9,650 bases of DNA from Methanomicrobiales archaeon. Lineage in GTDB: Archaea > Halobacteriota > Methanomicrobia > Methanomicrobiales > Methanospirillaceae. The position numbers and the translations under genes are program-made. Below the pieces are notes generated by a model. It saw only the letters and a program-made list of their open reading frames with translations, ran no database searches and was not told where the DNA came from. This document shows positions 1 to 6,257 of this stretch, piece after piece (the stretch's first letter is position 1; the number at the start of each line of letters is the position of its first letter). The stretch lies in the NCBI GenBank assembly GCA_012520015.1, contig JAAYPD010000301.1, forward strand, positions 1 to 9,650. The letters are read 5' to 3'.

Positions 1-72
1 CAGATGTTTATGCTGTTCGTCAATTGACGCAATACCTGTTGCATAAACTTCATCCCATACGATAAATGCCAT
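1..72 (-). CDS. Bacteriohemerythrin-like protein, N-terminal fragment (runs off left edge)
   Basis: Reading the minus strand from the ATG at 72 gives 24 codons open to the window edge. The peptide contains W6, Y10, T12-G13-I14 and then the motif I-D-E-Q-H-K-H-L (residues 17-24). This matches the opening of hemerythrin-domain proteins, where a Trp, a Tyr and a TGI stretch precede the D-x-Q-H motif whose His is the first ligand of the di-iron centre. Members of the family reversibly bind O2 and serve in oxygen sensing, storage or delivery in the cytoplasm. A GAGGT ribosome site lies at 85-89, twelve bases from the start, and a TATA-like tract lies at 118-129. The remaining iron ligands are outside the window, so whether this is a single-domain protein or the start of a longer one cannot be told. 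No signal peptide is present. Confidence 0.85.
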   Translation of the reverse strand, partial: MAFIVWDEVYATGIASIDEQHKHL

Positions 73-117
73 GGACGATTTTCTACCTCAAATAATATGA
101 AAGCTCTGGTATCATGG

Positions 118-129
118 TTTTTAAAAAAA
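118..129 (-). promoter_or_regulatory. Likely TATA box of the hemerythrin gene
   Basis: On the minus strand this reads as a T7A5-type tract, which fits a loose archaeal TATA box. A transcript starting about 25 bases downstream would begin near 97-99 and leave a leader of about 25 bases containing the GAGGT site at 85-89. The spacing is good, but A/T tracts are common in this genome, so the call is moderate. The rest of the 73-223 interval holds no gene that I can see. Confidence 0.4.
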
Positions 130-223
130 TGTGGAATTGACCATCATGTCCAAAGAGATTAGTTAGACAAGAAACATCTGCAGAGGATTGAAATAACAAG
201 TATTAAGAGCCCAGCGTGGTTTA

Positions 224-1033
224 TCATTTGCATAGCTTATGTGACGCATCCAGGCGTGCCAGAGCATTGGCATCGTCCGGGTTTATCTTAACAACCTCTT
301 CAAATGCCTTTGCCGAATCACAGTATTTTCCTGATGCAAAAAGCAGTGCTCCAATATTATACCAGGCCTGGGTGAGATTTCTGTCAGACTCCAGGGCTTT
401 ATAATAGTGAAAAAAGGCTTTGTCATACTCTCCACGCATGACATGGACATTGCCAAGATTATTCCATGCAAGGGCAAATGACTGGTTTAAATCAAGAGCC
501 TTGTGAAAGAGATCTATTGCCTCCTCGTACCGGTTCAGTTCATAATATGCAGTCGCTGCATAATACCAGGCGATAGAATTTGCAGGATCCAGCATTGTTG
601 CATTATTACACATCTCCACCGCCTCTTCATACTCACCAAGGAGAAAGAGCGTTCTGCCGATATTTCCAAGGAGAGCGGAGTTATCCCCACCGGCTGACCG
701 TGCCTGTTCGTACATGGCAAGTCCTTTATTCAGATCGCCCCTGTCAGTAAGTACATTTCCTAGGTTATTGAGCACTGACGGATTACCAGGGTCAAGTGCG
801 AGGGCATGTTCATAGGCCTCCAGGGCGCCTGCCAGATCCCCATCCTGGTAAAGCTGCATTCCTGCCATGAACCAGTGCTCATATGACTCATTCACTCCAT
901 TGGATGCAGTTACAGGCTGAAAAAAGATTAGGAAAACCAGTATGCACGCAGGAATTTTCCATGCCAGGACAGGTAAATGGCCGGGCGATGCAGAATAAAA
1001 TCGATTTTGAGCCATATGTAAGAGAGGTTGCAT
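224..1033 (-). CDS. Secreted or membrane-anchored six-TPR protein
   Basis: This 269-residue protein has a hydrophobic segment at residues 22-43 ending in V-T-A, which looks like a signal peptide (cut near 43/44) or an N-terminal anchor. It is followed by six consecutive 34-residue TPR units: about 50-83, 84-117, 118-151, 152-185, 186-219 and 220-253. A short closing helix follows. Most units show the TPR pattern (W or L at position 4, G at 8, Y or L at 11, A at 20, P near 32). TPR solenoids bind peptides or partner proteins; here the solenoid would sit outside the membrane. Starts at 1033 and at 1015 (Met7) are both possible, and neither has a clear ribosome site. The gene lies 110 bases downstream of the 41-residue gene and 151 bases upstream of the hemerythrin gene on the same strand, so co-transcription with either is possible. 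The binding partner is unknown. Confidence 0.9.
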   Translation of the reverse strand: MQPLLHMAQNRFYSASPGHLPVLAWKIPACILVFLIFFQPVTASNGVNESYEHWFMAGMQLYQDGDLAGALEAYEHALALDPGNPSVLNNLGNVLTDRGDLNKGLAMYEQARSAGGDNSALLGNIGRTLFLLGEYEEAVEMCNNATMLDPANSIAWYYAATAYYELNRYEEAIDLFHKALDLNQSFALAWNNLGNVHVMRGEYDKAFFHYYKALESDRNLTQAWYNIGALLFASGKYCDSAKAFEEVVKINPDDANALARLDASHKLCK

Positions 1034-1143
1034 CTGGCAATGATAAAACAGAAGGTCCGAATCAGATGGCAGGCTGAAAAGACTAAATCCGGGGCCCAGG
1101 ATAACCTCGTTTTTATGCTTTTATTCATGCGAAAAAGAGAATA

Positions 1144-1269
1144 TTATCTTGCAGGCATGCTAATCCTGTTCATCTCATTCCTGAGATCTGCAATCCTCGT
1201 CTCATACTGATTAATAGCCCGCTCAAGGATCTCTTTCTTTATTCTCTGTATATCAGGTTCATTATTCAC
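1144..1269 (-). CDS. Small 41-residue charged helical protein
   Basis: A GTG at 1269 opens a 41-codon frame ending in TAA at 1144-1146. The ribosome site GGGTGG (plus-strand CCACCC, 1275-1280) sits five bases upstream, and TATATATA at 1318-1325 predicts a transcript start near 1295. The peptide begins M-N-N-E-P-D-I-Q-R-I and is rich in Lys, Glu, Arg and Ile, with hydrophobic residues spaced as in an amphipathic helix or short coiled coil (about residues 6-36). It has no signal peptide or membrane segment and no cysteines. I do not recognise the family. The close fit of promoter, ribosome site and frame is the main reason to call it a gene. An in-frame GTG at 1278 is an alternative start but would overlap the ribosome site. 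A T-run on the minus strand just past the stop (plus 1131-1135) could end transcription. Confidence 0.65.
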   Translation of the reverse strand: MNNEPDIQRIKKEILERAINQYETRIADLRNEMNRISMPAR

Positions 1270-1274
1270 GCTAT

Positions 1275-1280
1275 CCACCC
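1275..1280 (-). promoter_or_regulatory. Ribosome binding site of the 41-residue gene
   Basis: The minus strand reads GGGTGG here, five bases from the GTG at 1269. It resembles the GGTGG-type site used at 4413-4420 in this window and decides the start in favour of 1269 over the in-frame GTG at 1278. Confidence 0.5.
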
Positions 1281-1317
1281 TTGTTGATTCATAAGCAACT
1301 TAATCGATTTACCATCT

Positions 1318-1325
1318 ATATATAT
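1318..1325 (-). promoter_or_regulatory. TATA box (TATATATA) between divergent genes
   Basis: A perfect TATATATA lies between the minus-strand 41-residue gene and the plus-strand surface-protein gene. On the minus strand it predicts a start near 1295 and a leader of about 25 bases to the GTG at 1269, which is typical. The motif is self-complementary, so it could also serve the plus strand, giving a leader of about 120 bases to the ATG at 1472. The minus-strand use is favoured by spacing. Confidence 0.55.
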
Positions 1326-1471
1326 CATAATTTGCCATGCAATAATGCCAAACAATATGAAATTTTAGTTCATTCATAAACCGGGGAAAGCCTGAAAAGA
1401 GCAGGATCAGGAGGACAGGCCGACAGTCCCTGCCCGGAAAGTTCATCCCTTTCTGCATCAAAGCCTGCCTT
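1326..1471 (+). promoter_or_regulatory. Intergenic leader of the giant surface-protein gene
   Basis: This stretch holds no convincing gene. It contains a perfect AGGAGG at 1409-1414 that is 57 bases from the ATG at 1472, while no ribosome site lies next to that ATG. CAGGC at 1416-1420 can pair either with GCCTG at 1390-1394 or with GCCTG at 1463-1467, and CCGGG at 1381-1385 can pair with CCCGG at 1433-1437. The second CAGGC pairing would loop out the intervening bases and bring AGGAGG close to the start codon. These stems are only five base pairs long, so a structured leader is a possibility and not a demonstration. Confidence 0.3.
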
Positions 1472-4144
1472 ATGTACTCTCGTCTGTTGGGGTTTTTTGT
1501 TATCCTGATAATACTGAATATCCCCGTCCTGGCTGATCCGGTGATAATTCCACCAGGTGGGGAGGTCTATCTTGGAGAAGAAGGGCTTGATATTCATTAT
1601 GCCGTCCCTTATCCATATACATCCATCGCATACTTCCCGGCTGGCTCCTCTCCAGGCCGGGACCAGCCACTTGATATAATACAGGTAAACCAGGGAAGGT
1701 TCAGTATTATTCCTGACCTTTTTTATGACAGAACCGGTGCCTGGTACCAGTGGGACCAGGTGCGGGGAATTCCTGGTCAGGTTGCATTTATCGTCAGAAA
1801 TCCAAGGATTTCCCTAAAAATTATGGACAGGAATACAATGGGGGATAGATCATTTGGGACAGTAACAAGGGGAACACCGCTTGTCATCCAGGTTGAAACA
1901 AACCTTGCCGGTATTACCAGAAGATCGGATTTCTCTTATAATGACGGGCCAGTGAAGATCCTGGTAAAAACCCCGGAGGGAGGCACTCTTGCAGGAGTTA
2001 TGACCCCTGGAGGAGGCCAGTACTCTTTAACCTCTTTCATTCCTACCGGAGAGCTTGGATATGCACCGCCTGTTGAAAGTGGCGGATGGGACACAGGCTG
2101 GAGCGGGTACAAATCAGGTCTTTATAAAATTGAACCTGGGTTTACAGTAAACCGGATGGAAGACAATCTCCGGTCATACCATGGAGGACATACACTTCGT
2201 GGGACTGAAGTAACCCTTGGAACTGAAAGGACCGGATTACATCTTACACGGGAGACTGTTGTAAGGGGGGATCCATTTGGTGTGACCATCACAGGATCTC
2301 CAGGTCTTCCATACATTGTCTGGGTAGAAGGGGGAAGCAGAACAGGCCAGCCTGGTGAACAGCCACCAATGATCATAAGCTACCAGGAAGGGGTAAGGCA
2401 GGATAACCCCGGTGGACCCTATATAGCAGGTTCCTACCGCCCATATGGAAAGAGTAATGCAGTGCGTGACCTGGTCCCCCAAAACCCGTTTGGCGGGGTG
2501 TATTACTATGCTGAGATAACTCCTGACCGGACAGGAAGGCGGACGATCGAATTCAGGACAACACAGGAGACAGGCGATAAAAGATATACCATCCATGTTG
2601 AAGGTCCGGCAGGGTCAGCAAATCCTAAATCAGATACCATGCAGGTGCAGGTTGTAAAGGGTTCAGTCTCATTATCTGCAGGCGGCGGAAGTTATAGCAT
2701 AGGTGATGAGATAAGGCTTCGTGGGACGAATACCGGTTCATGCGAGACTTATCTCTTCATAACCGGCCCAAACCTCCCGTCGGCAGGTGGAAGACTTGAT
2801 GCACCCCGCAGGCAGGTTACAGATGGAGATCCCGGGAGTTTTACCATCGCTTCCGGAGACTGTGAGACATGGGAGTACAGGCTTTATACCGGTGAACTTG
2901 GGATCGATACCGGGACATATACCATCTATGCCGTGTCTGCCCCAAGGGACAGGTACCATCTTGAAAGAACATCCTGGCAGGCGATACCTGTCACCCTGAA
3001 ACGCCCATACATATCTGTTTCAGGCAGAAGGATGACCGTGGCTCAGGGTGATGAACTGTCAATAACCGGAACCTCGGGCGGCAGGACTGATGCGGGAGTT
3101 GCAGTTTGGATATTTGGCAGGAATTATTTCTGGTATGATACAGTGCAGGCGGAACATGGAGGAGTTTTCACTTATGATCTCCCAGGTCCTGTTACCAGGA
3201 ATATGGCCCCTGGCGAGTACGCGGTCATCATCCAGCATCCCATGACAAATGGTGAATTTGACATCTGGCCAGATCGAAGCCATGAGATGGTCCTTGGAAC
3301 TTCTCCATGGTATGGAGCCCCGGTGTTCAGAGTTGCCGGCCCTGGCGCTCTTCAGGGTCCTGCTGCAGCTGGTGCCCTGATATCAGCCCTTCAAAGTCAG
3401 TTCATAGATGATACATACACGGAGTACTCAATCTATATCCAGAATCCAAAGATAATCATCTGGTCGGATTCGTTAAATTCAACTACAGGGGCGACTGTGA
3501 GCCTGGCAGGGACGACAAACCTGGCTCCGGGATCCCGCCTGCTGATTGAAGTAACTGATGAACGATTTGGTCCTGCGCCTAAGGGTGGGACTGGTGAATG
3601 GTCAGGCTATTCAGGTACAACGACAGTGTATCCTGGTGCGAACAGAGAACAGGAGTTTGTATTTACTATACCTGCTGGAAGGTTTCAGGAAGGAGATTAC
3701 CAGGTTCTAATCCAGGCGGTATCTTCTCCGGTCACTGCGTCAGGGGTTCTTCAGGTATCAGAACCGGTAATTATCACACCATCTCCTGCATTGACCAACA
3801 TAACACCAACAGAGATCCTCCCGACCACGAAACAGGTACCAGGCACGATGCCCATTGAAACCGGAGCTCCCCTTTTCACGAAGGAAATCCATGAGCATGC
3901 TACTAAATCAGCGAATTTAAGTCCTGGTGACGAAATCATGCCGGGATTTGCTTTGGCTGCCAGAGAACCTTCCGTGGTGCTTGGTTTTGGAATACTCCTT
4001 GGCCTTTGTGTTGCAGGACTTATTGCAGCGCTGGCTGGATGGGTAAGGGCAAAGAATAGAGAAGATGCTTTGACAGAGGATGAGAGGGATGATTCTGCAA
4101 AAGAATCCGGCGTGCAGGACGAAGATGTGGATAATGATGCATGA
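1472..4144 (+). CDS. Large DUF3821-like cell-surface protein with C-terminal membrane anchor
   Basis: The 890-residue product starts with a clear signal peptide (residues 1-21, ending V-L-A before D22). The N-terminal part, about residues 24-240, carries the G-G-E-V-Y-L-G-E-E-G-L-D-I motif (29-41) and a later Y-F-P-A-G-S-S stretch. From memory these match DUF3821, a domain of Methanomicrobia surface proteins. Several beta-rich, Ig-like units follow (about 247-395, 398-508, 512-620 and 665-762); their starts share a pattern of a short beta strand, a turn with G-D, and an I-x-G-T or similar step. A Thr/Pro-rich stalk at 763-832 leads to one membrane helix (834-857) and an acidic cytoplasmic tail of about 30 residues. 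It is likely a glycosylated envelope, S-layer-associated or adhesion protein facing outward. ATG 1472 is the first usable start: the frame is open back to a TGA at 1358 but contains no ATG, GTG or TTG. No ribosome site is adjacent. Confidence 0.85.
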   Translation: MYSRLLGFFVILIILNIPVLADPVIIPPGGEVYLGEEGLDIHYAVPYPYTSIAYFPAGSSPGRDQPLDIIQVNQGRFSIIPDLFYDRTGAWYQWDQVRGIPGQVAFIVRNPRISLKIMDRNTMGDRSFGTVTRGTPLVIQVETNLAGITRRSDFSYNDGPVKILVKTPEGGTLAGVMTPGGGQYSLTSFIPTGELGYAPPVESGGWDTGWSGYKSGLYKIEPGFTVNRMEDNLRSYHGGHTLRGTEVTLGTERTGLHLTRETVVRGDPFGVTITGSPGLPYIVWVEGGSRTGQPGEQPPMIISYQEGVRQDNPGGPYIAGSYRPYGKSNAVRDLVPQNPFGGVYYYAEITPDRTGRRTIEFRTTQETGDKRYTIHVEGPAGSANPKSDTMQVQVVKGSVSLSAGGGSYSIGDEIRLRGTNTGSCETYLFITGPNLPSAGGRLDAPRRQVTDGDPGSFTIASGDCETWEYRLYTGELGIDTGTYTIYAVSAPRDRYHLERTSWQAIPVTLKRPYISVSGRRMTVAQGDELSITGTSGGRTDAGVAVWIFGRNYFWYDTVQAEHGGVFTYDLPGPVTRNMAPGEYAVIIQHPMTNGEFDIWPDRSHEMVLGTSPWYGAPVFRVAGPGALQGPAAAGALISALQSQFIDDTYTEYSIYIQNPKIIIWSDSLNSTTGATVSLAGTTNLAPGSRLLIEVTDERFGPAPKGGTGEWSGYSGTTTVYPGANREQEFVFTIPAGRFQEGDYQVLIQAVSSPVTASGVLQVSEPVIITPSPALTNITPTEILPTTKQVPGTMPIETGAPLFTKEIHEHATKSANLSPGDEIMPGFALAAREPSVVLGFGILLGLCVAGLIAALAGWVRAKNREDALTEDERDDSAKESGVQDEDVDNDA

Positions 4145-4145
4145 G

Positions 4146-4213
4146 CAGGATCACATGGAATAATTTTTTCGGGCAGTTCATGCCGGGAGTTTACCTGATC
4201 CTGGCAGATCCTG
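4146..4213. repeat. Inverted repeat with two alternative 3' arms after the surface-protein gene
   Basis: CAGGATCA at 4146-4153 is a perfect 8-base inverted match to TGATCCTG at 4196-4203. The core GATCCTG recurs at 4207-4213, so the left arm could pair with either copy. Inside the loop a smaller hairpin, GGCA/TGCC with a five-base loop, lies near 4172-4184, and a T-run (4163-4168) precedes it. The position just after the stop codon fits a transcript 3' end, but the T-run is inside the structure and not after it, so this is not a standard terminator. Confidence 0.35.
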
Positions 4214-4262
4214 TTCATGGCAAATTTACTATTCAGGGGATATTAGTGTGGAGGATACGTAA

Positions 4263-4397
4263 ATGAAAGTCTATAACTGCGCGCATATAAGAAGAGGCAA
4301 ACCGGTAATTTTTACAAGGATTACAGTGAATACATTACCTTATAAAATTTTATTCGACTTTCAGAAACCTGTTGTCATTGTACATTATAATGTTTAA
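4263..4397 (+). CDS. Possible 44-residue small protein (doubtful)
   Basis: An ATG at 4263 has a strong GGAGGA site at 4250-4255, seven bases away, and opens 44 codons ending in TAA at 4395. The peptide is basic at its N-terminus and rich in Val, Ile, Tyr and Phe, without a clear membrane helix or known motif. Against it, the frame runs across TTATAAAA (4340-4347) and CATTATAAT (4383-4391), which look like promoter elements of the next gene, and codon choice is not distinctive. A 41-codon frame from 4141 overlaps the upstream gene stop by ATGA and this start by ATGA, but has no ribosome site. I do not recognise either product. Confidence 0.2.
   Translation: MKVYNCAHIRRGKPVIFTRITVNTLPYKILFDFQKPVVIVHYNV
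4383..4391 (+). promoter_or_regulatory. Likely TATA box of the SHOCT/TPR gene
   Basis: CATTATAAT lies about 40 bases before the ATG at 4428, predicting a transcript start near 4412 and a very short leader that just includes the ribosome site. TTATAAAA at 4340-4347 is an alternative that would give a leader of about 58 bases. Confidence 0.4.
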
Positions 4398-4412
4398 AGA
4401 TATACCGATATC

Positions 4413-4420
4413 AAGGTGGG
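4413..4420 (+). promoter_or_regulatory. Ribosome binding site deciding the start at 4428
   Basis: AAGGTGGG ends seven bases before the ATG at 4428. The in-frame GTG at 4416 lies inside this site and is therefore an unlikely start. The protein then begins M-T-E-E-D-P-L, directly ahead of the first repeat. Confidence 0.65.
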
Positions 4421-4427
4421 ATGGCAT

Positions 4428-6107
4428 ATGACCGAAGAAGATCCGCTGTCAATTGTTCAGGTGAGATATGCACGTGGAGAGATAGATACTGCAGAGTATA
4501 ATGAATTTTACTCATGTTTTTTAAAAAATATCTCGTTCCAGCAGGTACCGTCACTAAATATTGCATCTGAGCGTTATGCAAATGGTGAGATATCAATCGG
4601 GGAATACAAGGAGATAATTTCACATCTTCTCAATGATATCAGCAATTATCAGCAGAGCGCTCCGCTCAGAGTTGTCCATTTAAGATATGCAGAAGGGGTG
4701 ATAGAGACAGAAGAGTTTGAGGAGAAGATAGATGTATTAATGAAAGATATCCCTGCATATCCTCATACCCCTCCACTTTCAGTTCTTTTCATGAGATATG
4801 CCAAAGGTGAAATTGATAACCTGCGTTACCAGGAGATGCTAAACCATCTTGTGACATATTCCATGCCAGCCCTTCCGGAGAAGGGGGATGAAGGAGCTGC
4901 TGCTTCTCCCGGTGCACAAAAAAACGTAGCACCTGCTCCTAAGCCGGGTGGGGCCGGAGCAGGAGAAAAAGCCCCCACTTCATCCCCTCCGCTTGCGCCA
5001 CCCCAGGCGCCAGATCCCTACCGGTTAAATATTTCAGCCCAGGTCCATGGGGTTTCACCCATGGCAGGAGAAGCGCAAGTTGTTCATCCGGAGACCCACG
5101 AAGGGATGCAAAGGGCGGTTGAAGCTGGCGGACTGGGTTCTGCTCCAATGGACATGAATGAACATGAAATCATGGTTGAAACTGCCCCGGATATCACCGC
5201 AGAGCAGGGATCATATCATATAACAGATATCAGTGCATCTTCCACCCCGGTCACGGTCCTGGTTAAACCAGAATCTGACATGGCAAAGAAAGAGACAACA
5301 ATCTCTTTTAAACAGAATATCGTTGAAGTCAAGCCGGAGGAAGAGGCGACAAAACAATCAGAACAGGAGAAGGCTTTGCCAGGCACGGCTCCTGAACCGG
5401 AAAATGTCATCACCGAGGTCGCCACATCACCTTCAGGAAATCACCAGAAGATAAAAGCATTGATAAAACAGGGAAAATACTTTGAATCGATAACCCGTCT
5501 TGATGAGATGCTGTCGCAGTCACCAGATGATTACCGTTCATTATTCCTGAAAAGCATTGCACTATTTAATATAGGTAAGGGCGACGAGGCACTTGAGATA
5601 TTAAGCAAGGCAAAAGAGACCTGCACCAACAAGGATGATGCAAAGGAGATCGAACGGATATACAGTCATATCGCACAGAAAGGTGGCAGTAAAAACGGAC
5701 AGAAGAAAGAGAAAGAAAGCCCTCCGGAGAAAACAAAAAACCCGGCCAAAGTTCCTTCCCTAACCGACCATCCTGAGCGGGAGATGAATAAAAATTCTGC
5801 TGAAATTGAGAGTATCTGTACAAAGGCCCAGAGTCTTATTGATGCAGAGGATTATAAAGGGGCAAATGAAGTCCTTGCTGACATCCAGGAACTGGTAAAA
5901 GATATCCCGGTGGAGACAATGCAAAAGGAGTCCATTGATGATTTATTTGCTGCCAAAGGTTTTGTCCTGTACCAGATGAAAGATTTCTGTGAGGCGAAAA
6001 AATTCTTTAAGGAAGCTACAAAGATAAATCCAAAGAACGAGACAGCAATCCACTATCTGAATGATATCAGGGTTCGTGACTGCAACAAATTTGTAAGGCA
6101 TGTATGA
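4428..6107 (+). CDS. Cytoplasmic protein with four N-terminal SHOCT-like repeats and C-terminal TPR helices
   Basis: From ATG 4428 the product is 559 residues with no signal peptide or membrane segment. Four SHOCT-like units of about 30 residues occur at 5-34, 41-70, 78-107 and 115-144. Each follows the pattern P-L-x-(I/V/N)-x5-R-Y-A-x-G-(E/V)-I-x4-(E/R)-(Y/F). SHOCT is a short helical module, usually single and near the C-terminus, thought to mediate oligomerisation or nucleic-acid contact. A Pro/Ala/Gly-rich linker follows (145-200), then a long acidic, low-complexity stretch (201-335). TPR-like helix pairs lie at about 337-404 and, after a Lys-rich linker (415-455), at 458-547. The last one (D-F-C-E-A-K-K-F-F through N-P-K-N) is the clearest TPR. 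This layout suggests a self-assembling scaffold with a partner-binding end. It is followed at once by a hairpin terminator, so it is probably the last gene of its transcript. Confidence 0.88.
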   Translation: MTEEDPLSIVQVRYARGEIDTAEYNEFYSCFLKNISFQQVPSLNIASERYANGEISIGEYKEIISHLLNDISNYQQSAPLRVVHLRYAEGVIETEEFEEKIDVLMKDIPAYPHTPPLSVLFMRYAKGEIDNLRYQEMLNHLVTYSMPALPEKGDEGAAASPGAQKNVAPAPKPGGAGAGEKAPTSSPPLAPPQAPDPYRLNISAQVHGVSPMAGEAQVVHPETHEGMQRAVEAGGLGSAPMDMNEHEIMVETAPDITAEQGSYHITDISASSTPVTVLVKPESDMAKKETTISFKQNIVEVKPEEEATKQSEQEKALPGTAPEPENVITEVATSPSGNHQKIKALIKQGKYFESITRLDEMLSQSPDDYRSLFLKSIALFNIGKGDEALEILSKAKETCTNKDDAKEIERIYSHIAQKGGSKNGQKKEKESPPEKTKNPAKVPSLTDHPEREMNKNSAEIESICTKAQSLIDAEDYKGANEVLADIQELVKDIPVETMQKESIDDLFAAKGFVLYQMKDFCEAKKFFKEATKINPKNETAIHYLNDIRVRDCNKFVRHV

Positions 6108-6134
6108 GTCATGGAAAATCCATGACCATTTTTT
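6108..6134 (+). terminator. Hairpin terminator after the SHOCT/TPR gene
   Basis: GTCATGG (6108-6114) and CCATGAC (6120-6126) form a perfect seven-pair stem with a five-base AAAAT loop, beginning on the base after the stop codon. A run of six T follows at 6129-6134. This is a textbook intrinsic terminator shape; in archaea the T-run alone is often sufficient. Confidence 0.75.
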
Positions 6135-6168
6135 CTCCTGTACCACAGTTCAGAAACAAATACTATCT

Positions 6169-6176
6169 TTTATATA
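6169..6176 (+). promoter_or_regulatory. TATA box of the single-PKD gene
   Basis: TTTATATA lies just past the upstream terminator. It predicts a start near 6200 and a leader of about 55 bases to the ATG at 6258. The combination of terminator and TATA box marks a new transcription unit. Confidence 0.6.
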
Positions 6177-6246
6177 ATATATTGGATAATTGTATCATAC
6201 AGATATCTGACCTGTTTGTGGGATGTGAGCCCCCGGTGTCCGGAAC

Positions 6247-6252
6247 GGAGGT
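6247..6252 (+). promoter_or_regulatory. Ribosome binding site deciding the start at 6258
   Basis: GGAGGT is a full match to the 16S rRNA tail. It lies five bases before the ATG at 6258 and two before the adjacent ATG at 6255, so 6258 is preferred. The upstream in-frame TTG at 6216 is ruled out because it would place this site inside the gene. Confidence 0.7.
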
Positions 6253-6257
6253 ATATG

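Noticed and set aside
2237..2596. A 119-codon minus-strand frame
   Set aside because: It is antisense within the beta-domain region of the surface protein, with no ribosome site or recognisable motif.
1399..4154. An 11-base direct repeat (GAGCAGGATCA) flanking the surface-protein gene, as an insertion footprint
   Set aside because: Several 11-base repeats are expected by chance in a window of this size, and there are no transposase or terminal inverted repeats.
3751..4218. A 155-codon minus-strand frame
   Set aside because: It lies antisense to the stalk, membrane helix and tail of the surface protein, has no domain pattern, and its Ser/Pro richness follows from the opposite strand's codons.
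4416..4427. GTG start at 4416 for the SHOCT/TPR protein
   Set aside because: The GTG is part of the AAGGTGGG ribosome site that serves ATG 4428.
6216..6257. TTG start at 6216 or ATG at 6255 for the single-PKD protein
   Set aside because: The GGAGGT site at 6247-6252 would fall inside the gene if TTG 6216 were used. ATG 6255 leaves only two bases of spacing; ATG 6258 leaves five.
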